DNA of 64,000 bases from Euglena gracilis. Taxonomy: Eukaryota; Euglenida; Euglenophyceae; Euglenales. The stretch covers positions 8,868,634 through 8,932,633 of the forward strand of contig CP154954.1 in NCBI GenBank assembly GCA_039621445.1. Reading direction: 5' to 3'. Of this stretch, positions 12,901 through 45,062 are shown piece by piece (within the stretch, counting starts at the first letter, position 1; each line of letters starts with the position of its first letter). The position numbers were made by a program, and so were the translations under genes. The notes under the pieces are model-generated. The model saw only the letters and a list, made by a program, of their open reading frames with translations, ran no database searches and had not been told where the DNA came from.

Positions 12901-13341
12901 GAAACTGGCAGGGTTGGGAGTTGGGTATCTCCCACAAGGATGTTTTTATTTTCCGCCCCTACTGTGTGGGTGTGGCTGTGGGTTTGTGAGTGTGTGTTGT
13001 GTGGGTGTGGGTGTGGGTGTGTGAGTGTATGTTGTGGGTGTGGGTGTGGGTGCGTCTATTTTATGTGCTCCTGAGCTCTCATTCAGACTTGACCCCCCAA
13101 AGCATCGGAGGACCACCCGTCCAGACGTCCAGGTTTCACAGTCCGCAGACGGCAGCCCCGGGCCAAGACAGCAGCGGGGCTGGGTCTGGTCTACGTGCTG
13201 GGCCGGGCGGTCTACGGCTACGGCTACGCCCGCCGCGGCCCCGAGGGGCGCATGGCGGGCAGCCTGCTGTCCCACGCCGGCGGCCTGCCGCTGCTGGCGC
13301 TGGCAGTGTACGTGGGGGCGGCCATGGCGAAGCTGGTCTGA
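9958..13341 (+). CDS. MGST3: Microsomal glutathione S-transferase 3-like MAPEG protein (5 exons, complete)
   Basis: CDS exons are 9974-10028, 11124-11203, 11744-11797, 12369-12438 and 13172-13341; total 429 nt, 142 aa, the usual MAPEG length. The joined product follows MGST3 throughout: FGYVVLT in the first membrane helix, ARKKYHVMYPALYA, then FNAVQRAHQNTLESW (family FNCxQRxHQNTLE), then GLGLVYVLGRAVYGYGYARR (family GLGxxYxxGRxxYxxGY), with the Arg and Tyr of the glutathione site present. Four hydrophobic helices are expected, in ER or another internal membrane. Family members conjugate glutathione to lipophilic electrophiles or reduce lipid peroxides; which applies here is unknown. The first three introns are nonconventional and the fourth is GT-AG. 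The start is the first ATG after a probable spliced-leader acceptor at 9957. Confidence 0.95.
10029..11123 (+). other. Nonconventional intron 1 of MGST3-like gene
   Basis: Edges are T|GGCCAGGG and CACTGCCGGA|GG: CAG at +4 to +6, CTG at -8 to -6, no GT-AG. CAG pairs with CTG, and GGCGCC a few bases inside the 5' end pairs with GGCGCC near the 3' end. GGC is repeated at both edges. Removal gives the family-like W-LMNFYLE junction. Confidence 0.9.
11204..11743 (+). other. Nonconventional intron 2 of MGST3-like gene
   Basis: Edges are GCC|GCGCAGGGCGCC and GGTGCCCTGCCGCC|GAC. CAGGGCGCC pairs with GGTGCCCTG over nine positions (one G-U). Removal gives PALYA-DKDHKDHEKFN, as in the family. Confidence 0.92.
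11798..12368 (+). other. Nonconventional intron 3 of MGST3-like gene
   Basis: Edges are CAG|GGGCAGCCC and GGGGCTGGGGCC|AAC. CAGCCC pairs with GGGCTG. It splits the invariant HQ-NTLE motif between Gln and Asn; only this excision restores the motif, whereas a GT-AG reading would insert 15 residues into a conserved helix. The intron contains long T-runs. Confidence 0.93.
12439..13171 (+). other. Conventional GT-AG intron 4 of MGST3-like gene
   Basis: Donor GGGG|GTGCCC and acceptor AAGACAG|CAGCGG join in phase 1 to give LVFPGGAAGLGL, matching the family. It contains a GTGTGGGT-rich stretch (12963-13055). Confidence 0.88.
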
Positions 13342-14129
13342 TGGTCGGGCACCTGCAACCATGATCTGATGATTGCTGTGTCAAATCACAAGTTCCCCCG
13401 GCCCATTGTCCCCTGGACTGGTGATTCACCCGTTTAGCTGGGAGGCTGCTTTGCCCCTGGGCCATTGGTGTTCATATGCCTCCCCCCAAAGTTGGCAACA
13501 TGGCCCAGGACCCCCCCCCTATGGGGGGTCAGGCCGAGTGGGTACCTTGCCAGAGGTCGGCTTTCCCTCTGTTTTCGGCATGAAGCGCTGAACAATTTTT
13601 TTCCCCAAAATTGACCTCCCAAAAGTGGGTCCCCAGCCCCCCCCCCCGGGGGGCCCGCCTGGGGTGGGCGCAGGCTTCTTTTTAAGTCACCTGACCCCCC
13701 CCCCCAGGGGGAGGGGGGGTGGGTGGGTGGGTCCGGTGACCCCCCGGGGGGGGGGTCCCGCGCCGGAGGCGCTGGGTATACCTTTTCGGCGCAAAGCGCC
13801 GAAAATTTTTGAAAATTGCCTTTAACGGGCCCGATTTTGGGGGGGTCCCCCCCCCGGGGGGGTCCGGCGCCACCCTGGGTGGGTGGGGGGGACCCCAGCC
13901 CCCCCCCCCCGGGGGGTCTTAAAAAGAAGCCTGGGTGGGTGGGTCCGGACCCCGCCTCCCCTGAGACTTTAAATAAAAAATCTCTGGTGCCCAAGTCCAC
14001 ACAAACACATGCAGACACGCACGCACGCACGCACACCCACACCCACACACAGGAGGACAGAAATCGTGCAAGTTGCGCAAAAATGTATGGTATTACCTGA
14101 AAAAGATTTCATTTTTTCTGTAGGGTCTG

Positions 14130-14312
<183 letters not shown>

Positions 14313-15386
14313 GCTGATATTTTTTGTCTGTTTGTGGGGAATGACTCATTTGCCTCGAAGAAGTTTATTCTTGTAGCCTTGCTCTCAGTTCATGAAAGTT
14401 ATTGGCTTTTTTGAAAGTACTCTTTTCATTCGTGCCAAGTATTGCCAGTGAATTGCAAAGGTGCAGTATTCACCCAGCCTCCCATCCTGAAAGCAGCAGG
14501 TGTCCGATGATGATGCTGCTGCCTGCAAAGGGAAAATCCCAGAAAGAAAAGCGCGTTTTCTGTTGGGGGAAAGTCGCATTTATGAACATTTGTGGTCTGT
14601 CCCTCCATTGTGTCCACCGACACAAGTAGTTGTCCGTCCTTGCTTCCTGTTTATCATCGTCTATTGTTTTGTTTGTCAACTGCGGGTGATATCACACTTC
14701 TCCCGAATTATCATTTGTGGCATTTACATTGTGGAAAGTCTTCCTTCGTGCATCAACTCACTGATTTGTACGTCAATGACATTTTTAAAAAGTTATCCAG
14801 GGTTATCATTCATATTTGCTGTATTTTTTTTTGTTTCTTTCCCCCATTCCCACCTTGAGAATGTTACCGTTACCCTTCCAGACCGGCCTTTGGTTGGGCT
14901 GGCTGGGGTTGGACAATTATGAGCCGGCACTGGCTTCGGCTTGACTGGGCGATTTGTACCCTGGTGTCGTCCTGCCCTGGATTTCCCACATGGGCAGCCC
15001 ATCTGAATTTTTTTTGTTTCAAGGACCACCATCGGTCCCGCCAATGGCCAGTCCGGGCGTCAGGTGGGGTCGAAAACACAAAAAAAAAACATATCTTCTC
15101 ATGCTTTGGATGGGTGGATGGGCGACGGCAAAGGAGGGGCGAAAGTCCAGGAATCATTTCCCCCCCAAAATCAACTGTTTTTATTTCCAAAATATGGCCA
15201 TTTTTCGGCATGTTTTTTTGGATTTTGACGAAGTTTTTTAACATTAATTATAAAATTATTAAATTAAAATTCAATTATTTAACAAAATTCAGCTTATTGG
15301 TTAAAATAAAACTCTGTAATCAATTATATAATTAAAATCAATTCATAGATTTATATATATACATATATATGTGTGTGTGTGTGTGT

Positions 15387-15602
15387 GGCAGCCCGAAACT
15401 AGGCCCAGTAGTTAATCCGGGGGGTCAAAATAGTTTTTTTGTGTTAATGATGGAATAGGGTTAGGTGCGCGACTTAGGGTTAGGGTTAGGCCTAACTTAT
15501 AGACGGGTGTTCGGTGTACAAGTTATGAACCCTAAGTAAGTCGCGCACTGCCCCTATTTCCGCTTACCTGACCCCCCTGGATTTAACTACTGGGCCCCCC
15601 CC
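15387..15602. mobile_element. TTAGGG-bearing inverted-repeat element, copy 1
   Basis: The arms are GGCCCAGTAGTTAATCC near 15403 and the complement near 15590. The core carries TTAATGATGGAATAGGGTTA, TTAGGGTTAGGGTTAGG and GTGCGCGACTTAG. The same core lies in the large palindrome at 24319-24549. It abuts a (GT)n/(AT)n run. Confidence 0.75.
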
Positions 15603-15699
15603 CAATTTTTAATTTAACAAAAAATAAAAGAAAGATAACAAGAGATCAAGAGAGAGAAAAAAAAAAAAAATAGAGAAAAAAGAAAAAAGAGAGGAGAGA

Positions 15700-15900
15700 G
15701 AGAGGAGAAATAATATAAATAAAATATATATATAAATATATATATATATATAGATAAGAGATATAGATATAGATATATATATATAATATATAGATATATA
15801 TATATATCTATATATATATATATATATATATAGATATATCTATATATATATATATAATATATATATATGTATATATCTGTATATATGTAATATATGTGTG
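15700..15900. repeat. (AT)n-rich microsatellite
   Basis: TATATA and AGATATATAT repeats following a purine-rich AGAGA stretch. A similar array is at 16100-16180. Confidence 0.9.
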
Positions 15901-16133
15901 CGTTTGTTTTTAGGGGATTCCAACGTCCATTTCTCTTTTATTTTTCATGCCAAACCCCAACACACAGAAGGTTATGAGGAGAAGAGGATTATCCCACGAC
16001 GAAGATGTCACTTTTTGCTGAATTTCTCTGTCATGAACATAACAACTGGAAATCAGGCCATTATCATTACCAGGCCAGTGACGTAAAAATTTAATGTATG
16101 TTGTATATAATATATAGATATATTTATATATAT

Positions 16134-16166
<33 letters not shown>

Positions 16167-17200
16167 CATACATTTTGTGTACCCACATACATACACATAC
16201 ATTTTGTGTACCCACATACCAAGGGAAAGCAGAAAGTATTCATGGGGTATGCCCTTTGTCGGTTTGCTTTTTTTGCTTGAACGTTTGCACCAATGTCAGT
16301 CCATACCCACCTTTCTCTTTTGGGGAGTGATTTTCTTGGCATATTTATGACATTTTCACCAGAAATTGCTGTCGTGGCAGGCTTTACTCTCCTCTGTTAC
16401 AGAAGATTTGAAAAGGAGATCCAGCGGCTCGTGCATTCCTGGCTGCATTTTCCATGTGCCATACTGTTTCAACCCCTTTTTGTGCTGGCCCCCCTTGATG
16501 TCACAGCCATCTGGTTTCTATCAAGTCGAGAATCTTTTGGTGTGCTCACACCAAAGGGGACATGGGACCGTTGCCACACTTCGAGGACACGTCTTCAAAA
16601 AGTGCTAAAATTGGATTGGACATGCCACAGTCAGAGTGTTTCACATTTTGGGTTTTTTTTGCAGTTTTCTTGCAGTTTTCTGCGGTATTTTTTTTCTGAA
16701 AAAGATTAAAGTGTGCAGCTGTTTTGCAATTGAGCTTTGGGAAAACTGAGCTAGTTGGTTTTAAGGTGCTCTGCGTCTAATTTGCTCTCAAGGCCTGAGT
16801 ATTGCCCAAGTTACATCCCATGTTGCGTATTTCTTTTTTTAACCCTTTCCAAGAATGGCAGCATCTATGCTGAGTGTTGTTGTTCTTTGCATTTCTATAT
16901 TTTGAGTTTATTTTTTTTGCATGCAATCATTTGAACTGGAGATCAACGCTTTTCTGTTCAAGCGGCAACCGTAGAAAAATACGCTGATTTGTCTGGTAAC
17001 AGTTTCCCAAGTAATTTTGGGTGTTTTTCTTGTCTTCTTCCTTCGCTTGCCTGGCGCCTGTCGGCACCTTCCTAAGGGTGGGGGTAGCTTTGATCACCGC
17101 ATCAAATCTCTTGTGGGGGTATATTTGCTTTTTTTTGCAACTCATTATCGCCTGTGTCGACTTTTCGCATTGTGTTTGTGTGTTTGCCTCCCCCCCCCGC

Positions 17201-17207
17201 CCTCCAG
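17201..17207 (+). other. Possible spliced-leader acceptor of the mitochondrial-type gene
   Basis: CCTCCAG after a pyrimidine run, 7 nt before the ATG at 17215. An earlier ATG at 17210 opens a three-codon frame (ATG CGA TGC TGA) that overlaps the start, so a tiny upstream frame may dampen translation. Confidence 0.5.
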
Positions 17208-28167
<10,960 letters not shown>

Positions 28168-28348
28168 CACGCGTGACCCGCGTGACCCCCCTCCCGCCCT
28201 CGACCCCCACCACCAACTCCCCCATGCGCCCACCCCCTCTCCCGCGCCATACGTGGCTCTGGCACCACCGCTGCGCCTGTGCTGCCACGCAGCACGCCGT
28301 CCACCCAGAGCTCTGCCGGCTGACAGCTTCCAGCAAACCCTTCTGTAG
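28168..28348. other. Short spacer between two genes
   Basis: Only 181 nt if the acceptor at 28348 is real. It is GC-rich and must hold the 3' untranslated end of the upstream gene. Confidence 0.4.
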
Positions 28349-37209
<8,861 letters not shown>

Positions 37210-37828
37210 CAGCAAAAGTAGTCGCTGAAAGACAAACAGCCAAACACATAATACAAACGTAAAATACAAATATAATCAGAAGGGAACTTGAAATGCCACT
37301 AGCTCTTAGAATAATGAACAGGGCGATTATATTTGGTAATTTTATTGAAAGAAAGATGGACCATGCGCTTCGATGATGGGAGTTTACATTCACATCCAAA
37401 TTCAAATTCCCTGAAACAAAGCAAGTGTATGGATGCAAGTGCCTATTTTTTTTTTGCTCTGAAAGTTGAAATCCCTGCATTTTCTGTGCATATTGACCTC
37501 GGAAATGCAAAGTTTCTGATATTTTTGCCACCCCCCCCAAATAAATGACACCCTCCAAAAAATAAGACCCCCCAAAAATAACACCCCCCCCCCGGGCCCA
37601 TCGAGCAAAAATCCAAAATAAGACCCCAAATATAACACCCCCCTGACGGTGCAAAGCGCTGGGGAGGGTGAAAATTTCCCCTGAAATATTCCCCCCCCAC
37701 TTGTCCACCGACCATCCCCATGTATCTGCCACCCCCCCGGTTGGGGTTGCAGGTTGCTTTGAAATTTGGGTTGTTTTTGGCACCTAGTCGTACGACCACC
37801 CCCTGGTCGGGGGTCGTACCTCCCCCCC

Positions 37829-38182
37829 CCTTGTCCAAGCTCCACCCTTGTCTAAGCACCACCCCCCCCCGGTTCTTACCCATCTTTTTAAAGGTCATCG
37901 TCACGGGGAGGTTTATTTTGTGTGCATTTTTAAGGGAAGCTTCTCAAAAATTCCGAAATTTCTGCAGCTTCTGAGACCTGACTTGGTGAGGTATTGTTGA
38001 TTTCTGCATCCAAATGTGTGTAAGTTCAACAGTGGACCTCCAAAATAAGAGTAAATTTTCCTTTTTGGCGCGAAGCGCCGGATTTTAGCACCACCCCCCT
38101 GGTTCTTACCCATATTTTGGCAAAATAAGCACCCCCCCCCCCCGGTTCTTACCCATCTTTCCCGGTGCTTAGACAAGGGGGG
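37829..38182. mobile_element. Element with CTAAGCACC...GCTTAGACAAGG ends, copy 2
   Basis: Ends TTGTCTAAGCACC and GGTGCTTAGACAAGG. Same inner order of GGTTCTTACCC motifs as copy 1. Confidence 0.8.
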
Positions 38183-39452
38183 AGGCGGGTTGGGGGGCGC
38201 ATAACCACCCCTAGTTGGGGGTTGTGAACCCGGTTGGTGGACAAGGGGGGGTCCGAAAAACCCAATTTCAGACACAAAAAAATGATGAAATTTCAAAGAT
38301 TTTGGTATTTTTGAAGTGCAAAAAAAAAACATGCTTAATGTATACCAATTTACACCCAACGCGAAGTGCCAAAGGAAATTTTTAGTGTTTTTGGGAAGTT
38401 GAAAAATGATGGTTTTTTATCGGCCCCTGGAGGTTTCCAGAAACGGACCTCAAAAATAAGACCCCGCCGTATTTTGGGGTGGGGTTAAGGGACAAGATTT
38501 TTCTTGCCTAAATGCCTCCCCGCCTTGGGCTTCAGAGCCGGCCAACGCCGGTCTGGGCGTCGATCAGGGTCGAGTTTTGAACAGTCGAAAATGCTTTTTT
38601 TTTTTACGCTTTGGATGGGCGAGGTTCCGAGGATTCCAAAAATAACTTTTCTCCTAAGTTTATTTTTTTGCCAAAATGACGATTCTTCGGCCATTTTTCC
38701 TGTGGTTTTTTGATGAATGTGGTGGGATGCGGAATTGGTTTACGCAAAAGGACGCCCTGGCTTTCACAGGTAAATTGATTTTCTATCAGAATGTCCCTGG
38801 AAATTGCCATTGCATACTCCACTTTTTTTTTGCTCATAAGTGTTGCACAGTGAAAATGACAAGTGCAACATTTGCGGCCAACCCTGCAACAACGCAAGTG
38901 TTTGCTAGCTTTCATTTGGTGTTCTCCTTTTTTTTTTATTTTTTTCAGTCCGTTTTCGATAAAAGTTCACAAGCCAGTATTTCGCTGATATGAGTTTTGG
39001 TGAGAAAGAAGTCAATGACCGTTCAAAGCATGCGCCCACTGCATAAGGAATCCCGGATGATGACGGAGAAGAGTCTAATATACATTACTCCGCCCACATT
39101 TTTTCTTGGTCCCCTGAAGCTGGGTGTGCTGTGAGGGGAGGTTTTACAGCGTCAGAGCTTCAGCAAGGAAGGCAGTAAGGGAGCCATAAAGGCACTTGCT
39201 TTTCCATTTCAGCGGAGGCCTTGGTGCATACCCTGCCCCACAACCAAAGTGGCGGAGTTTTTCTGAACCTGCTGGCTTGAATGCCAGCGCCTCCCTGTTT
39301 GGTGTTCCAACGCCACGTCCCACACCCACCCACCCACCCACCCCAACTTCACTGATGCTTCAGCCTGCCCCACAAGGTGCCCCGAGATACCTGCCAGGCA
39401 CCCGCCAAGAAACCCTTCAGGTCTGGCCAATGACGATGTACGCGGTATAGTT

Positions 39453-39563
39453 GTGACGATGTTGTGGCGATGCTGTGACGATGCTGTGACGATGTTGTGG
39501 CGATGCTGTGACGATGCTGTGACGACGTTGTGGCGATGCTGTGACGATGCTGTGACGACGTTG
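39453..39563. repeat. TGTGACGATG minisatellite
   Basis: Units of about 12-39 bp alternating TGTGACGATGC, TGTGGCGATGC and TGTGACGACGT. Confidence 0.92.
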
Positions 39564-40112
39564 TGGCCACCAATGGCTGACGTTGTTTGCCGAACCGGAT
39601 TGCCGGTTAGGGAACGATCCCTGGAACGAGCGGCTACAGCGGCTTGGGAACCCAGGCACATGAGAGACCGCTCACAGGAGCGTGTGGCCCCAGCGCGTAC
39701 GTCAGATGTGCCACGCCTTGCTTGCCATTGGTGGACAGTTTGGGGCAGAGACGAGCACTCCAAGCAAACCCCATTCACAGCGCCACGACGCCAATTGTCT
39801 GAAGTTGCTTGGGTTGGCAAGGCGTGGGGGGGGGGGGGCAGGAGGAAAACGCAAACCGCGTTGTTTTGCGTTGTTCTTGCATTTCCTCGATTTTGGGCCA
39901 CGGCCATGTCCGTGTTCTTTCCCCTGGGGAGTCCCCTCAGGCTTCAGCGCAAGCTTGGTGGCAACAGAAAACCGCATTTACCATTTATTTAGGAAAGCGT
40001 CAAAACAGACGAGGAGAAACAGACGCCTGATTTGTCCAAGGTGGAAAAACAAGTGTCGCTCAGCCCCAAGGGCTGGCTGAACCTGCCTCGGCCTGGCCCG
40101 GGGGGGAGTCGG

Positions 40113-40238
40113 TACCTACCCCCCCCCCGGGAAACTGTCATGCCCGAGAACCGGTCAGGGTCCCGCCCGGGAAACTGTCAGGGTCCCCGGTACTGGCCAA
40201 CCTGTCAGGTGACAGTTTCCCGGGGGGGGGGGTAGGTA
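40113..40238. mobile_element. TACCTACC...GGTAGGTA inverted-repeat element, copy 2
   Basis: Inverted relative to the copy at 24853-24982, sharing TGCCCGAGAACCGGTCAGGG and the GGGAAACTGTCA repeats. Confidence 0.85.
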
Positions 40239-40281
40239 GGCCACCGCAAAGGTCGGCCCCCCTCTCCCCCCCACCCTCCTC

Positions 40282-40288
40282 CCCGCAG
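40282..40288 (+). other. Possible spliced-leader acceptor of the coiled-coil gene
   Basis: CCCGCAG after CTCTCCCCCCCACCCTCCTC, 29 nt before ATG 40318. An out-of-frame ATG at 40292 precedes it. Confidence 0.45.
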
Positions 40289-40637
40289 CGTATGCCGCCG
40301 GCGGCCCCGCCATCGCGATGGCCTACCCCCCGCCCCCCGGCGCCGGCCCCGCCCTCCCGCCTCCCCCCGGCCCCGCCGGCCTGGCCCTGCCCGCCGTGAG
40401 CGGCCTCCTCGGCGGCCGCCTGCCGAGCGGGCCGCCCTTCCCCTCCGTGGCCAGGGCTGTTCGGGAATCCCCGAAACCCTATTTGGCTGGAGGGGAGTCC
40501 GACCCCCCCCCCAACTAGGCCTTCCCGTATTTATATTTTTTCATTTATTATTTTTATCTTTTATATTTTTTTATTTTATTAATTTTAATGAATGAATATT
40601 TGTTAAAAATAAAATATATATTTATGTATTTATGTAT

Positions 40638-40696
<59 letters not shown>

Positions 40697-43600
40697 TGTT
40701 TTTCTTTGCGGGGTGCTGTGGTGGGGGGGGGTTGGCTCACCCCTCCTCCCACCTCCCGGGTGGGGGGGGGTCAACACTCCCACCAGGCCTTCCCATACAG
40801 CCCTGTCCTTGGTGGGAGGAGCCGGAGGCGTACCCCCGGCGTCGGTCCCCCCCGCGGGGAAGTTTGGGCCAGGCCGTTTCCCCCTGTCGATGCGCTGCCT
40901 CACTCCTCCCTGAGGTTGTGGCCAGGGTTCATGTCAGGAGTGTCTGTTGCCAAAAAGGTTTTATACTACAAAAAAATGCATTTTAAAACCCGTTGGCGCA
41001 CAGTGTCTGCTTTTTGAATGCAGTTAACGTTGTGCAAGGGGAGTAATTGCACATCGTCGTGTAACGAAACCAGGCAGGACGTGAGACTCACAATACAATG
41101 CTGACCCCCGGGCAGTATTTGGATTCCCCACAAATCCGGCACTTTGTGCCAGATTTTGAGCATTATTGCCAAAAAAAACGTCTGAAATTACACCATTTTA
41201 GAGAGAAAATTTTTGGCCAGGCGCTTCGCATTGGACCGAAAATTACTCATTCAGGTCATGCCTGAGATACACCTACCGGGGGGGGGGGATTTCGTGCCAG
41301 AGAAATTTTGCGGCGACAAATTTCGCGGGATTCCTTAAAAATGTCCGGAAATATTTCGCAGTATTTTTTTCTGTGAAGCAAAAAAAGGGAAGCCTTGAGC
41401 ACCTGAAAGGGAATATATGGACAAAAATTTCGCGGGATTCCTTAAAAATATCCGGAAATATTTCGCGGGATTTGCTTCTGCGAAATTTGTCCGTGCAAAT
41501 TTTCTCTAGGGCAAAATTCCCCCCCCCCCGGTATGAATTTGGATTTAATTCTCAAAAAAATTCAAGTGGGTAAAAAGTCATCAGTATTTTTCTGTTCCCC
41601 CAGGCTTCACTTGAAAACAATGTTCTGATGCCCAGAGCACAACCCCCCTGAATACCTGAGGCCAGAAATTGTCGGCGGCAAATCCACCCGCGGAGTGGAT
41701 TAAAACAAGTGAATTAGATTTTATTGTCAGGCTTCTGTGCCTGACCAATATGGTCCAGTTGAAAATATCTGAGGTGACAGGCATTGGAAACGGTGTGCTA
41801 GCCATAGGCTCACTTATCAATTGTGTGAGCCCCCCCCCCCTGGGGTTCGAGAGTGGGTGAACGAGTTGGAGCCACTGAACCCCCCCCCCCGGGGGGAATG
41901 GGTCAGATTTTGGCCTGGCCAAAGGCCAGGCCGTAAAAATTTTCGAGGATTTTCGGCCGATTTTAGCTGGATTTTGGGTGGGTGGGTCGGTGGGTGGTTG
42001 ACGCTTTCAGAAACCAAACAAACTGCGACGAATTGGTCCCATTGGAGGTGGAATCCACCACACAATGTATCTAATTTTGGCCGACGTGCAGAGTGGGTTG
42101 GGGAGGGCTAGGACCATGGATTCGCCAAGTGACCCCCAGGGGGGCACTTTTCCCCAGGGGCCAAACCCACCCACCCACATTTTTCGACGACCCCCCCCCA
42201 CGGGGGCCCCCCTCCCCCCCCCAAATTTAAAGCACCCTGTGGTCAGCCCCAAAGCCAATCTCGCAGCGATACCGTACGCTTTCTCTTCGTCTAGTTTCCA
42301 ATTTGCTCTGCAACGGAGCGCATGGGGGACCTACCTACCCCCGCCCCCGGGAAATGTTCACCTTGCTTTGGGGTGTGCTGGCTACTTTCGGTAGAAAGTT
42401 GTCCCTAGGAAAACCCCCAGGCCCAGCATTTGTTGTACGGGCTGGCTTAACTTCCCAGGGGGGGGGGGAGGGAGCAGGGAGGAACACAAATGCGTTTTTT
42501 TTGCATCTTTTTTGTGTTTTTTGATTTTGGAAAAATTTGTGTTTTTTGCGTTCATTTGCGGTTTTTTTTTGCGGATGTTTTTTTTTTGTGTCGCTTTTTG
42601 AGGGGTTGGCAGAGACGGCCTGCTGCGGGCTGCCGTTCAGCACGATGCCCAGCCTGGCTGGCCTGGCGCCGCGCCCCGACTCACAGCCACCACACAGGCC
42701 TGTGCAGAATGGAAAGACTGCTTTCAGACTGAGAATTTTGGCGGTCACGGCTGTTCTGGTTCAAGGGGCGTCGGGACAAATGCGTGTTGCAGATAATTCA
42801 AAAATATTTACGAACCTGATGCTGTATTTCTTTTTGGAGACAACAGTTTGGCTTGTTCCAGTTTTGTTCTGCATTTCCAATTCCAGGCTGTTAACTTTCT
42901 GCGCAGGGTATGATTTACGATGCAAATTTGCCAGAATTTTCTCTTTTTTCTTGTTGCGCATGTGAAGGACCCATCTCGCCCCCCACTTTTGGTAACAGAT
43001 TTGGTTGGTTAGTCCCAGCGATCCGTTTTGGATGGCCAACCCTTGACACAGCATCCCCAAAGAGTTGAACGTTGAGAAGTGTAGCACAATGTTGGCCCGA
43101 TACAATCCCCAAGTTAATCACGAATCCCATCATATTACACACTGTCATACCCCCCCCCTTGTCCAAGACGCACCGCGTCGTTGACACACCCCTGTGTCAA
43201 CGGCACATTCCCTGAACATTGGCGGATGCCTGAATCTGTCTGTCTGTCTGAGAGCCTTGCCGGAACCATAGACCCTCACAGTTTTTATCCTCACACTGGC
43301 TGGCACCGTTCCAACGGGCCTGCACAGGGCATTTCAATCAAGTTTGGCATTGCGACCCTGGCAACCTTTCGCACTGACAAGTCCGTGGCGGTGACATCGC
43401 AGTCGACAGTCTCCCTGCCGGGAAACCCAGACCACTGCCGGGTTGCCTGGTCCAGGGACAAAAATATTCCCGGGCCCGGTCTCCCCCACCCCTGTGTGTG
43501 TGTGTGTCCAATGAACACCCCGGTCACCTAAACACCCGTGTCCGGACTGCAACGTTTGCCACCAACCTGTTCACTGGACACAGGGGGGGGGGCAGGGGGT

Positions 43601-44767
43601 CGGAACGACCGGTCACGGCAAAGCGCACAGACGCGTGGCAGTTTTGGAGCACGTGTCATGGGGCCGTCTTTCCGGCCCGCCAGCGGATCGGCGGGCCGTC
43701 CGGACCCCACGCGCCTGAGCCCCATCTGCCGGGCTGGGGGCCCCCCTGCCGCCCATCCCGGCGCTGCCGACGCGGCCGCCGGTGCTGGACGCCCTCATCA
43801 CGCCCCCCTCCGGGCCGGCGTTGACCGCCTCCACACCGGAGAAGGCGGCTGCCAACGGCTCCGCCGTTGGGGTTGCCGCCGGGCTGCGGGGTCTATCGTG
43901 GTTGAAGAAACTGACGGAAAGAGAAATAATGCAGACATACATGAATATGCATAGATGTGCATACAGATATATAATTTTACAGTTTTGTTATTATGCATAT
44001 TATGCAGGTGTATATTATATTCATGCATTTTTAATACATTTTTTTACACGCACACACAGACAGAATACATATTTTCAAACCATGGTTTGCCCAAGGCCTG
44101 GCCGATAAGGTGTGAACCCGCTCTGCTCCGCTCGAGAATGCATTTTGAGTTTGAGAAAAAGTCTGAGAAAGTCTGAGAAAACCCACCCACAGCCCCCTTT
44201 GTTTATATTTCATCAAATGCCTGGCAGGGCAGAAAAGCGCAGAAAGCTCAAAAACGGTTGTTGTCATGATGTGTTGAGAGTTTAAATTTTCGCCAAAGTG
44301 AGAAAAGCGCCGTGTGAAATCAAGTACATACGCAACGCATACAAACCATGAACGGCCTCACAATCCGCCCGCCGCATCAAAGCACACTGGCCCAAATCCG
44401 GCCACACTGCAGCAGCCCCGGCCCCCTGACCGGCGCGCCTTCCCCTCCCCCGCCGGGCTCCCCAACGGCACGGGCCGCCACTCGCCCTCCAGCCCCCAGG
44501 CGTGGACGACCCCCGGCGCGAATGGCCCCGGCCCCAGCGGCAACGGCGGGCTCTCCTTCCTGTCGTGCGGCGTCACCCCCAGCCCCGGTGTGTGCGGCAG
44601 GGCTGTGGCAAACGCTGGGTATTTGCTGGGGTTGTGGTGCTTTTTTACGCGTTTTTTTTGTTGCTTTTTTTTTCGGGGTGTTGGTTGCGTCCTCCCCCGC
44701 CCCCAACCAGAATGCTGTGTTTTCTGCTTTGGCGTTGTCACACGCGCGCAAACACACAGGCACACAG

Positions 44768-44839
<72 letters not shown>

Positions 44840-45029
44840 ACACACAAAGCGTCTCACTCTCAGGCCGAGCCGCCAAACTCAGAATATCAACCCCTCTTTT
44901 ATTGGGAATGTGTACGAATTTTCAACTTTCAACTTTTCACCTGTTCCATCACTTTCACCAAAATTTTTAATGCCCATGTATTCATCAAAGTTGATATTAC
45001 ACACACACACACAAATATACATATATATG

Positions 45030-45062
<33 letters not shown>

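Larger units (their letters stand above)
37210..40288. other. Intergenic region, repeat-rich
   Basis: Holds a second CTAAGCACC element (37829-38182), a minisatellite (39453-39563) and the TACCTACC element (40113-40238). No supported exon; a weak candidate after TTTCCATTTCAG at 39211 reads EALVHTLPHNQSGG but lacks the codon bias. Confidence 0.5.

Noticed and set aside
15469-15510. Telomere
   Set aside because: Only a few TTAGGG units, inverted and inside a mobile element far from any end.
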